This document shows, one piece after another, positions 1 to 5,887 of a stretch of DNA of 9,216 bases (its first letter is position 1; each line of letters starts with the position of its first letter). This DNA comes from Nitrospiria bacterium. GTDB lineage: Bacteria > Nitrospirota > CAKKRA01 > 9FT-COMBO-42-15. Made by a program: the position numbers and the translations under genes. The notes below the pieces were generated by a model. The model was not told the DNA's origin. It saw nothing but the letters and a program-made list of their open reading frames with translations, and searched no databases. The stretch is from contig CAKKRA010000017.1 in NCBI GenBank assembly GCA_919902475.1, forward strand, positions 1 to 9,216, in the 5' to 3' direction.

Positions 1-1
1 T

Positions 2-205
2 CATACAGTGGATTTCATCCTTGCGGTGCTGCTGCTTTTAGGCTCTACATTAGGGGCACAGATTGGAGCTGTTTTTGGAAGAAAGTTAAAGGGTGAGCAG
101 TTGAGGATTCTCCTCGCAGGCATCGTCCTTATTGTAACTGTAAAGATAATGCTGGAGCTGACATTGACGCCATCATTACTTCTATCTCAGTCAGGGGGGC
201 ACTGA
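2..205 (+). CDS. Sulfite exporter TauE/SafE family permease, C-terminal part (5' truncated by window)
   Basis: The reading frame is already open at the window edge (His-Thr before the GTG at 8), so only about 67 C-terminal residues are visible. They form two hydrophobic segments joined by a short polar stretch. The small-residue pattern GAQIGAVFGRKL, followed by GEQLRILLA, is typical of the last two helices of TauE/SafE permeases, which move sulfite or organosulfur anions across the inner membrane. The next gene belongs to TIGR02186, a family I know mainly as a TauE/SafE neighbour, and this supports the call. The GTG at 8 is probably an internal Val and not a start. The TGA stop overlaps the next ATG by one base (TGATG), so translation is probably coupled. 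The substrate cannot be read from this fragment. Confidence 0.75.
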   Translation, partial: HTVDFILAVLLLLGSTLGAQIGAVFGRKLKGEQLRILLAGIVLIVTVKIMLELTLTPSLLLSQSGGH

Positions 206-990
206 TGAGGATATTTAAAATTGCGGCTGTATTTATTATTTTTGAATTTCTAATTTTAAATTCCAGTTTTGCAGGCGAGTTGTCTGCGCAGTTGACAACA
301 AAGGTAAACCATGACCACATAAAGATAGACTTTTTCTACCATGGAAGCGAGGTTAATGTAAGCGGGGCATCAGGACAGGGCACAGATATTGTAATTAAAA
401 TAACCTCTACTGAAGCGCAGCAGATACTGCGAAGAAAAGGAAAGGCAGCAGGGCTTTTATGGATGAATGTCGGAGAGTTGGAATTTAACCACACACCAAA
501 TCTGTATTTCCTTTACAGCACACAAAAAATTAATGATATACTAAGTTATGAGGAGATGGATAGACATGTTATTGGTTATTTAGCGCTTAAAAAAAATATA
601 GAGATTGCAGGGTTTAATAATGAGGATGAAAAAGCAAAGTGGTTTAATGAATTTACAAAATTTAAGGAGCTTTCAAGGCTTTACACAATATCCTTTGATC
701 AGATTATATTAAATCAAACAGAGAGCGGACAGAATTATTCAATTAAGCTAAACTGGCCGTATCAGGCCGCTCCTGGTGAATATCTTGTTACTGTTTATGC
801 TGTCAAGGATAAAAAGGTGGTTGAGAAGGCAGAGGCGAGAATGATAGTAGAGCAGGCTGGTATTGTAAAGACCCTTGCCAATATGGCAAAAAACAATGGT
901 GCTGTATATGGAATTATATCCATTCTCGCAGCGCTGGCTGCCGGTTTTGGTGTTGGCATGGTGTTCAGAAAGGGAGGCGGAGGACACTAA
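205..990 (+). CDS. TIGR02186 family (Alph_Pro_TM) membrane-anchored periplasmic protein
   Basis: The protein has 261 aa. Residues 1-23 look like a signal peptide ending in SSFA. A beta-rich exported domain follows (about 24-215), and residues 233-254 form one C-terminal membrane helix with a short glycine-rich tail (RKGGGGH). The pattern HGSEVNVSG, then GTDIVIKI, then RRKGKAAGLLWMN and FLYSTQ fits the TIGR02186 family of unknown function, whose members often sit next to a TauE/SafE permease, as here. A role as a periplasmic partner of that permease is inference. The start at 205 overlaps the upstream stop and is preceded by a GGGGGG Shine-Dalgarno-like run. The stop overlaps the next start (TAATG). 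The N-terminal coding sequence includes an AT-rich tract at about 226-270. Confidence 0.72.
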   Translation: MRIFKIAAVFIIFEFLILNSSFAGELSAQLTTKVNHDHIKIDFFYHGSEVNVSGASGQGTDIVIKITSTEAQQILRRKGKAAGLLWMNVGELEFNHTPNLYFLYSTQKINDILSYEEMDRHVIGYLALKKNIEIAGFNNEDEKAKWFNEFTKFKELSRLYTISFDQIILNQTESGQNYSIKLNWPYQAAPGEYLVTVYAVKDKKVVEKAEARMIVEQAGIVKTLANMAKNNGAVYGIISILAALAAGFGVGMVFRKGGGGH

Positions 991-1850
991 TGTATAAAAA
1001 TATCATTGTAGCCTTTGACGGTTCAGAATACAGCAGGGCAGCGCTGATAGAATCTTCAAACTTGATAAAGAGGCACGGTGGTAAAATCATCATGGTTCAT
1101 GCTGTCTATTTTGATGAGGAGGAATTTACCACTGCGCCAGAGCAGAGGGAAAAGCGATTTGAACTCGGGAAAAAGTTGTGTAATCAGATGAGGGATAAGG
1201 TCTCATCAGAATTTGGCATACAGGTAGAATCCCTTGTATGTGAAGGCGAGCCGCCGGATGTTATAGTTGATATTGCAAGGGAAAAAAAGTCAGACCTTAT
1301 TTCCATGGGCACTCATGGCAGAAAGGGAATCAAGAGGCTGATCATGGGGAGTGTTACATCAAAGGTGATTGTAAATTCCCCCTGTGATGTGATGGTGGTC
1401 AAAAAACCATGCACTGAATGCACAGGAGAGTATAAATCAATACTTGTTCCTTTTGACGGCTCTGAATTCAGCAAAAAGGCACTTGAACATGCCTGCCAAT
1501 TATCAAAGATTGATAAGGCTGAGATTAAGGTTCTTTATGTAATCCCCCGTTATGAAGAGATGATAGAGTTCTTCAAGACCGAATCAATAAAAAAGAGCCT
1601 TGCACAGGAGGCAGATAGGATTATAAATGAGGCAAAAAAGATTGCATCAAATCATGATTTAACAGCAGATGAAAGAATACTGGAAGGGCATGTTGGGGAA
1701 AAGATTATAGAGACCGCAAACAAGCTAAAAAACGATTTGATAGTCATGGGCTCGCATGGCTGGAAAGGCGTTAGTAAGGCGATTATGGGAAGCACAACAG
1801 AAAGGGTGATAATGAACGCCTCATGTCCTGTGCTTGTGGTCAAAACTTAG
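990..1850 (+). CDS. Universal stress protein with two UspA domains
   Basis: The 286 aa comprise two UspA alpha/beta domains, about residues 1-138 and 147-286, joined by a short Cys-containing linker (KKPCTECTG). Each domain has the opening strand with FDGSE and a complete ATP-binding signature G-2x-G-9x-G(S/T): G107/G110/G120-S121 in the first and G254/G257/G267-S268 in the second. Both halves should therefore bind ATP. Tandem-domain Usps are soluble cytoplasmic proteins linked to stress survival, and some regulate membrane transporters; a link to the TauE-like permease is inference from position only. The start overlaps the previous stop and follows a strong GGAGGCGGAGGA ribosome-binding site. 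This gene ends the first operon. Confidence 0.9.
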   Translation: MYKNIIVAFDGSEYSRAALIESSNLIKRHGGKIIMVHAVYFDEEEFTTAPEQREKRFELGKKLCNQMRDKVSSEFGIQVESLVCEGEPPDVIVDIAREKKSDLISMGTHGRKGIKRLIMGSVTSKVIVNSPCDVMVVKKPCTECTGEYKSILVPFDGSEFSKKALEHACQLSKIDKAEIKVLYVIPRYEEMIEFFKTESIKKSLAQEADRIINEAKKIASNHDLTADERILEGHVGEKIIETANKLKNDLIVMGSHGWKGVSKAIMGSTTERVIMNASCPVLVVKT

Positions 1851-1853
1851 TAA

Positions 1854-1886
1854 ACCCCATACGAGAATAATATTCTATTACGGGGT
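1854..1886. repeat. Imperfect dyad (hairpin) between the Usp gene and the DUF202 gene
   Basis: The arms are A-CCCC at 1854-1858 pairing with GGGG-T at 1882-1886, and AGAAT at 1864-1868 pairing with ATTCT at 1872-1876, around an AAT loop. Two intervening base pairs match and three positions do not. No T-run follows, so it is a poor intrinsic terminator. The right arm overlaps the -35 position of the next promoter, so it could instead be an operator. Confidence 0.5.
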
Positions 1887-1901
1887 AAATGGTGTTATAA
1901 T
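1873..1901 (+). promoter_or_regulatory. Extended -10 promoter for the DUF202 gene
   Basis: TATAAT at 1896-1901 is a perfect -10 and carries a TG one base upstream (TGTTATAAT), making it an extended -10. The -35 position 17 bases upstream, TTCTAT at 1873-1878, is weak, as extended -10 promoters tolerate. Only nine bases separate the -10 from the ATG at 1911, so the transcript would have almost no leader. Confidence 0.55.
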
Positions 1902-1910
1902 AAAAAAATC

Positions 1911-2324
1911 ATGACAGATATAACCGAAGATAAAAAATCTCCAAAAGCACGAAACCGCCGTGTTCACATGGCTAATGAGAGGACTTTTCTTGCATGGATA
2001 AGGACAAGTATTGCTATAATGGCCTTTGGCATTGTTATTGAGAGATTTGCCTTTTTCTTAAAACAGATGTTGTATATTTTGGGTAAAACTGCTGCTGGTG
2101 AGACTGCATCATCATCTGATTTCATATATTCTTCAATTTTAGGAATAATACTTGTCCTTCTTGGCGCATTAATAGGTGCGCTTTCTTTTATCAGATATAA
2201 AAAGGTTGAAAGACAAATCAACGAGGATACATATAGACCATCACCAATACTCAATGCACTGCTCGTCATATCCGTCCTTGTAATTGCAGCCTTACTCGTA
2301 ATCTATCTTATACATAGTCTTTAA
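1911..2324 (+). CDS. DUF202 (YidH-like) inner-membrane protein
   Basis: The 137 aa comprise a charged cytoplasmic N-terminus and three predicted membrane helices at about residues 31-50, 73-95 and 113-134. The stretch MANERTFLAWIRTSIAIMAFG (residues 20-40) is the DUF202 signature, especially the NERTFLAWIRT core; YidH of E. coli belongs to the same family, whose function is unknown. Family members usually have about 100-130 residues, so this is full length. The ATG at 1911 has no Shine-Dalgarno sequence before it, only an A-rich stretch, and sits just after a -10 box. The gene stands alone, 60 bases after the Usp gene and 70 bases before the next. Confidence 0.82.
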   Translation: MTDITEDKKSPKARNRRVHMANERTFLAWIRTSIAIMAFGIVIERFAFFLKQMLYILGKTAAGETASSSDFIYSSILGIILVLLGALIGALSFIRYKKVERQINEDTYRPSPILNALLVISVLVIAALLVIYLIHSL

Positions 2325-2356
2325 TGTTTTTGCTCAATGCCTGCCTGTTTTATTTC

Positions 2357-2385
2357 TTGATTTTTACATTCTCGGCTTGTAAAAT
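2357..2385 (+). promoter_or_regulatory. Sigma70-like promoter for the YacP-like/FHA gene pair
   Basis: TTGATT at 2357-2362 and TAAAAT at 2380-2385 are separated by 17 bases, and a TG is present just before the -10. The ATG at 2395 starts nine bases after the -10, the same spacing as at the promoter at 1896-1901. There is no Shine-Dalgarno match, so the mRNA is probably leaderless or nearly so. Confidence 0.5.
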
Positions 2386-2394
2386 ATCTTTAAG

Positions 2395-2901
2395 ATGCAT
2401 ATAATAGTAGACGGGTACAACTTTATCGGCAAGTACAGCGGCATGATAGGAGATATTGAGGAAAAGAGGGAGGCGTTGATTAATCTCCTTTTCGAATACA
2501 GGGCGCTAAAAAAGCACGATATAACAGTTGTCTTTGACGGCTGGCAGAACGGCATGTCTGTTGAAAGCTCAGAAATTAAAAAAGGCGTAAGGATTATCTT
2601 TTCACGGCTCGGTGAAAAGGCGGATGATGTTATAAAAAGATTGACAGTTAAAGGCGAGAATATTATTGTGGTTTCATCGGACAGAGAGGTCAGCTCCTAT
2701 GCTGAAAACAGGGGCGCTGTTGCACTTTCCTGCACTGAGTTTGAAAAGAAGCTGACAGAGCTTGCATATTATAAGCAGAATGATATAAATAAAGATGAAG
2801 AGATTTCTTCAAGTTGTTTTGCATCAACAAAAAAGAAGGGGAATCCGAGGAGGCTCTCCAAAGAGGAGAGAAGAAAAAGGGTGAGGATTAGTAAAATGTG
2901 A
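2395..2901 (+). CDS. YacP/Rae1-like NYN-domain ribonuclease
   Basis: The 168 aa have a PIN-like NYN fold. Acidic residues expected at a metal-dependent nuclease site are visible: D6 and N9 in VDGYNF, D48 in VFDGW, D77-D78 in KADDVI and D96 in SSDREV. The basic C-terminal tail KGNPRRLSKEERRKR is also typical of the YacP family. The B. subtilis member Rae1 is a ribosome-associated endoribonuclease that cuts mRNA during translation; an equivalent role here is by homology only. The start MHIIVDGYNF fits the family, although it lacks a ribosome-binding site and follows a -10 box closely. It is cotranscribed with the FHA gene, which begins eight bases after this stop. Confidence 0.85.
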   Translation: MHIIVDGYNFIGKYSGMIGDIEEKREALINLLFEYRALKKHDITVVFDGWQNGMSVESSEIKKGVRIIFSRLGEKADDVIKRLTVKGENIIVVSSDREVSSYAENRGAVALSCTEFEKKLTELAYYKQNDINKDEEISSSCFASTKKKGNPRRLSKEERRKRVRISKM

Positions 2902-2909
2902 GGGGGAAT

Positions 2910-3488
2910 ATGCAGATAGCCTGTGAAAATTGTCTTACCATTTATGAGGCGCCTGATGAAAAGATAAAGGCCAATGAGCTGATTGAATGTCCTGTCTGCC
3001 AGTATGTTAATATAAATAAAAAAAAGGTTGAGGTTACGCCTGATGATACAAAAAAGAGCGCTGCTGTTGTTGATGCAGGTGTTGAGAGGGATTACGGGAA
3101 GACGATGTATGGAGAGGTTGATGAAACAGGCAAGGTTAAACAAGCAGAGGTTCAGGTTACAGAAGGAAGGCTCAAGGCAATACCTGAAGATAAAGAGCTG
3201 TATGTTGTAATTTCAGACAGCAGCGGGACAGAGATAAAACATCAGATTAAGACAAGCGAATGCATTTTGGGAAGGGGAGAGGGTTCTGACATTGTAATTA
3301 ACGACCCCGAGACCTCAAGAAAGCACTGCGCCATAGATATATATGAGAATAAGTTTGTGATAAGGGATTTGGAAAGCACCAATGGCACATATCTTAATGA
3401 TACAAGGATTAAGGAGGATTTATTAAAAGAGGGAGACCGCATAAGGATAGGCAATACTTTGCTTACATTTGTTGTAAAGCCAATTTGA
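2910..3488 (+). CDS. Zinc-ribbon and FHA domain protein
   Basis: The 192 aa begin with a zinc ribbon of two CxxC knuckles (C5/C8 and C27/C30), resembling the MJ0042-type finger. A polar linker spans about residues 38-95 and an FHA domain about 97-190. The FHA domain keeps the phosphothreonine-binding landmarks: GRG at 121-123, SRKH at 136-139 and STNGT at 156-160. It therefore probably reads a phosphothreonine made by a Ser/Thr kinase, which is not in this window. I chose the ATG at 2910 over the in-frame GTG at 2898 because GAGGGGG lies just before it and the zinc ribbon then starts at residue 1. Partner and pathway are unknown; co-expression with an RNase suggests a regulatory link at most. 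Confidence 0.85.
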   Translation: MQIACENCLTIYEAPDEKIKANELIECPVCQYVNINKKKVEVTPDDTKKSAAVVDAGVERDYGKTMYGEVDETGKVKQAEVQVTEGRLKAIPEDKELYVVISDSSGTEIKHQIKTSECILGRGEGSDIVINDPETSRKHCAIDIYENKFVIRDLESTNGTYLNDTRIKEDLLKEGDRIRIGNTLLTFVVKPI

Positions 3489-3493
3489 TAGAA

Positions 3494-3511
3494 GAGGGGC
3501 GAGCGCCTTTT
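3494..3511 (+). terminator. Weak candidate terminator after the FHA gene
   Basis: GAGGGGC (3494-3500) can pair with GCCTTTT (3505-3511) across a GAGC loop, with three G-C pairs and several G-U pairs. The short T-run lies inside the 3' arm. It is placed just after the FHA stop and before a new promoter, but its stability is modest. Confidence 0.3.
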
Positions 3512-3557
3512 GGATTTTAACAGACTCTTGAACCTCCTTTTGTTCAGGACAGGGCAG

Positions 3558-3588
3558 GTTATCAATCTTTCAGAGGTATAAAGATAAC
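3558..3588. repeat. Short inverted repeat in the intergenic region upstream of the DUF507 pair
   Basis: GTTATC at 3558-3563 and GATAAC at 3583-3588 are perfect inverted copies separated by 19 bases. This could be a regulatory dyad or chance. The rest of the 194-base gap (3489-3682) holds the hairpin at 3494-3511, the promoter at 3633-3661 and no convincing gene. Confidence 0.25.
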
Positions 3589-3632
3589 GCAGACTTCTTT
3601 TACAACTCTCAGATCCAGCCACATTTAATCCA

Positions 3633-3661
3633 TTGCAATAAAAGAGAAATTTTGGTATTAT
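3633..3661 (+). promoter_or_regulatory. Sigma70-like promoter of the DUF507-PEGA-QueE operon
   Basis: TTGCAA at 3633-3638 and TATTAT at 3656-3661 are separated by 17 bases, with TGG directly before the -10 (an extended -10). Transcription would begin near 3668, just ahead of the AAAGGAGATG ribosome-binding site (3668-3677) and the TTG start at 3683. Confidence 0.6.
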
Positions 3662-3682
3662 GTCTATAAAGGAGATGTAAAT

Positions 3683-3964
3683 TTGAAACTTTCAAGGGAG
3701 CGGATTTCCTTTATAGCAAAGGAATTGGCTAATAAGCTGATAGATGGAAAATATATTGAGCCTTTAATTCCAAAAGAGCAGTTTGTTTTAAGGCTTGAGC
3801 ATATTATTACTAATGAATTGATGATAGAGGATAAGATAAATCAGGAGGTAAAGGAGCTTTTAAAGGTATACGAGAGGGAGATTGATAAGGGGGATATTGA
3901 TTACAGCAAGATGTTTAATATGATCAAGAACAAATTAATCAAGGAGCGGGGAGTGGTTTTGTAA
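3683..3964 (+). CDS. DUF507 family protein (first of a tandem pair)
   Basis: This 93-aa, charged, mostly helical protein matches the DUF507 pattern: an N-terminal LSRERISFIAKELANKL helix, a second helix around residues 31-66 with many Glu/Lys, and a final amphipathic helix. DUF507 proteins are small, soluble and of unknown function. The start is a TTG placed six bases after AAGGAGATG, and MKLSRERI is the expected N-terminus for the family. The stop overlaps the start of the second DUF507 gene (TAATG). Divergent tandem copies suggest the two form a heterodimer, which is inference. Confidence 0.82.
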   Translation: MKLSRERISFIAKELANKLIDGKYIEPLIPKEQFVLRLEHIITNELMIEDKINQEVKELLKVYEREIDKGDIDYSKMFNMIKNKLIKERGVVL

Positions 3965-4239
3965 TGATGTTTTCAGAGGATAAGGTAAGTCATATCACCC
4001 ATCTTCTCTTAGAGGGTATAAAAAAGGATAAGCTTGCAAGGCTGCTTGTTGATGAGATAAAGATATTAAGGGAGATAAAGGGTATTATTAATTCAGAGAT
4101 AAAACTGGATGCCGAGATAGATGTTATTGTCAGAAGGAAACTTGACTCATATTCAAAAAAGATTATAGAGAGCAGCTCAGAGTGGAATGTATTGTACCAG
4201 AAGTTTTTTAAAGAGGAATTAAAAAATAAGAGGAGGTGA
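3964..4239 (+). CDS. DUF507 family protein (second of a tandem pair)
   Basis: The 91 aa are alpha-helical and charged, colinear with the preceding gene: FSEDKVSHITHLLLEGI matches its opening helix, and EIKLDAEIDVIVRRKLDSY matches its middle helix. Identity between the two is low by eye, so this is an old duplication or a domain pair, not a recent copy. The start ATG at 3964 overlaps the upstream stop; an in-frame ATG follows at 3967. Its last codons (AAG AGG AGG TGA) are also the ribosome-binding site of the next gene, which couples the two. Confidence 0.78.
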   Translation: MMFSEDKVSHITHLLLEGIKKDKLARLLVDEIKILREIKGIINSEIKLDAEIDVIVRRKLDSYSKKIIESSSEWNVLYQKFFKEELKNKRR

Positions 4240-4240
4240 T
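4231..4240 (+). promoter_or_regulatory. Perfect Shine-Dalgarno site overlapping the DUF507 stop codon
   Basis: AGGAGGTGAT is a ten-base match to the usual 16S rRNA 3' end. It contains the TGA stop of the upstream gene (4237-4239) and lies four bases before the ATG at 4245. A ribosome finishing the DUF507 gene would sit on this site, so the PEGA protein should be strongly and coordinately translated. Confidence 0.8.
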
Positions 4241-4244
4241 ATAA

Positions 4245-4931
4245 ATGAAAAGGCTGTTTGTTATATTATTTGCCTCCATTCTTTTATTAGCCGTCATTTC
4301 CCCTATCTTTGCAGACCACAGGGGCAGGGGGCGCGTTTATTTTGGGCCTGTTATTCGTGTATATCCTTATGACCCGTACTGGTATCCATACGACCCTTAC
4401 TGGTATAGGTATCCGCCGACGCCGCCAAACTGGGGCTATGTAGATACAGATGTAGAGCCTGAAGAGGCAAAGGTATATTTAGACGGAAAATATGCTGGCA
4501 CAGCAGATGACTATGATGGTTTTCCAAGGTATCTTTCTGTCCCGCTCGGCAGTCATAAGATTGAATTCAGGATGGAGGGTTATGAGACCTTTTCACAGGA
4601 GTTCTATATAAACCCAGGGCAGATGATAAACATAAATATGAAGATGACTAAAGGCACAGGCGTAATGAAAGAGTCGCCTAAGGCGGAAGAGCCTGAAAAG
4701 GAGCATGGGGTTATCTCTCTTGAACTTGAGCCTGCAAGCGCAGAGATCTTTGTTGACGGCAAATTAGTTGGGACTGGCGAGGACTTAAAAAATAAGGGAG
4801 GGGAGCTTGAGGTTTCCATAGGCAGGCACAAACTTGAATTCAAAAAGAGCGGATACAAGACGCAATCAATTGAGATAGAGATAAAGGATGGTAAGGGATT
4901 TCATCTTGGAATAAGGTTGGAAAAGGAATGA
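4245..4931 (+). CDS. Secreted protein with two PEGA domains
   Basis: The 228 aa begin with a signal peptide (about residues 1-23, cleaved after PIFA). An aromatic, proline-rich stretch with a tandem YDPYWYP/YDPYWYR repeat covers about residues 42-57. Two PEGA domains follow, about 64-135 and 155-226, separated by a Lys/Glu linker. Each contains the family pattern: a strand, then a VYLDGKYAGT or IFVDGKLVGT turn, then LGSHKIEFRMEGY or IGRHKLEFKKSGY. PEGA domains are small beta domains found in envelope and surface-layer-associated proteins. The N-terminal repeat resembles extracytoplasmic proteins with aromatic YPYDP-type segments. There is no lipobox Cys or membrane anchor after the signal, so it is likely periplasmic or surface located. 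It overlaps queE by four bases (ATGA). Confidence 0.85.
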   Translation: MKRLFVILFASILLLAVISPIFADHRGRGRVYFGPVIRVYPYDPYWYPYDPYWYRYPPTPPNWGYVDTDVEPEEAKVYLDGKYAGTADDYDGFPRYLSVPLGSHKIEFRMEGYETFSQEFYINPGQMININMKMTKGTGVMKESPKAEEPEKEHGVISLELEPASAEIFVDGKLVGTGEDLKNKGGELEVSIGRHKLEFKKSGYKTQSIEIEIKDGKGFHLGIRLEKE

Positions 4932-5563
4932 AGATAAACGAGATATTTAAAAGCATACAGGGAGAATCATCCTTTGCAGGCATACCGACTGTCTTTGTAA
5001 GACTGACAGGATGCAATCTGCGGTGCCAGTGGTGCGATACAAAATATTCATACGACGAAGGCGTTGATTTAATTGTTGATGAGGTGATAGGCAGAGTAAA
5101 CGCATTTGGGTCGCAATTTATTCAGATTACAGGCGGTGAGCCGCTTTTGCAGGAAGAGGTTTATGAATTAATGGACAGGCTTCTTAACATGGATTATAAT
5201 GTTTCTCTTGAGACTAATGGGAGCATTAATTTAAGCAGTGTGGATAAGAGGGGTGTCAAGATTATTGATATCAAGTGTCCGAGCAGCGGTGAATCAGATA
5301 GGATGGATTTTGGAAATATAAATTATCTTACAAAATCAGATGAGATAAAATTTGTAATAAATGACAGGGATGATTATAATTGGGCAAAGGAGATTATAGA
5401 TAGATATAATCTGATAAAAAGGTGTAATATTCTTATATCACCTGTCTTTGGCGGGATAGAGCCGAGGGAATTGGCAGAGTGGATACTTGAGGATAATCTT
5501 AATGTAAGGCTTCAAATACAGCTTCATAAGCTGATATGGCACCCCGAGATGCGGGGAGTATAA
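4928..5563 (+). CDS. queE: 7-carboxy-7-deazaguanine synthase (radical SAM)
   Basis: QueE converts 6-carboxy-5,6,7,8-tetrahydropterin to 7-carboxy-7-deazaguanine, a step toward queuosine and other 7-deazaguanines. The 211 aa match the usual length. The radical SAM cluster motif is C29-xxx-C33-xx-C36 (GCNLRCQWCDT), preceded by the diagnostic EIFKSIQGESSFAG. SAM-binding motifs TGGEPL (68-73) and ETNGS (95-99) follow, then DIKCPSSGE at 114-122. The ending QIQLHKLIWHPEMRGV is characteristic of the family. No queC, queD or queF is in the window. Translation is coupled to the PEGA gene by an ATGA overlap. Confidence 0.93.
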   Translation: MKINEIFKSIQGESSFAGIPTVFVRLTGCNLRCQWCDTKYSYDEGVDLIVDEVIGRVNAFGSQFIQITGGEPLLQEEVYELMDRLLNMDYNVSLETNGSINLSSVDKRGVKIIDIKCPSSGESDRMDFGNINYLTKSDEIKFVINDRDDYNWAKEIIDRYNLIKRCNILISPVFGGIEPRELAEWILEDNLNVRLQIQLHKLIWHPEMRGV

Positions 5564-5584
5564 AATAAAGGAGGAAATTATTGT

Positions 5585-5836
5585 ATGGCAGATGTTGTTA
5601 AGTTAAAGGAGAAGGTTGTCAGGCTGCAAGAGAAGGCAAAGAAGTTTAGCAGCGATGAAAAGAAAAAGGAGATTCTGAAAAAGATACGCAAAAGGCTTAA
5701 AAAAACCCAAAGAAGGGTAAAGTCTATTGCTTCTGCAGAGACAAGGCTGAAGGCAAAATTGGCAGGCAAGAAGAAGGCTGAAGCTGCAGAAGAGAAGAAG
5801 GAAGAGGCGCCAAAGGCAGCAGAAGGGGCGGCATAA
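5585..5836 (+). CDS. Small lysine-rich coiled-coil protein of unknown function
   Basis: The 83 aa begin with a heptad-like helical region (about 5-58) that is very rich in Lys and Arg (KKKEILKKIRKRLKKTQRR). An Ala/Lys/Glu low-complexity tail of about 25 residues follows (KKKAEAAEEKKEEAPKAAEG). There is no signal peptide and no cysteine. I do not recognise a family. The composition recalls histone H1-like or nucleic-acid-binding tails, but this is only composition. It is preceded by a strong AAGGAGGAAA site ten bases before the ATG, so it is likely well translated. It sits 21 bases after queE and 51 bases before the likely RlpA start. Confidence 0.7.
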   Translation: MADVVKLKEKVVRLQEKAKKFSSDEKKKEILKKIRKRLKKTQRRVKSIASAETRLKAKLAGKKKAEAAEEKKEEAPKAAEGAA

Positions 5837-5859
5837 AACAGGGCTAAGGGAAGAGATTG

Positions 5860-5874
5860 AAGATTGAAAATCTT
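5860..5874 (+). repeat. Small hairpin over an alternative RlpA start codon
   Basis: AAGATT (5860-5865) and AATCTT (5869-5874) form a perfect 6-bp stem around a GAA loop. The possible TTG start at 5864 lies in this stem, which argues that translation begins at the next in-frame TTG (5888), preceded by AAAGGA. Confidence 0.35.
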
Positions 5875-5887
5875 AAAAGGAAACAGT

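Noticed and set aside
8..205. GTG at position 8 as a true gene start
   Set aside because: The frame is open upstream to the window edge, there is no room for a ribosome-binding site, and the protein matches the C-terminus of a longer permease.
3242..3622. Minus-strand open frame of about 126 codons across the FHA gene
   Set aside because: It lies opposite a clear FHA domain, has no ribosome-binding site, and its protein shows no domain pattern; it is the antisense shadow of the FHA gene.
3489..3682. A small gene in the gap between the FHA and DUF507 genes
   Set aside because: One frame is open for about 45 codons but lacks a start with a ribosome-binding site and overlaps the promoter of the next operon.
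4365..4416. CRISPR-like or satellite repeat
   Set aside because: The two copies are in frame inside a gene, adjacent, and encode YDPYWYP/R; there is no spacer pattern.
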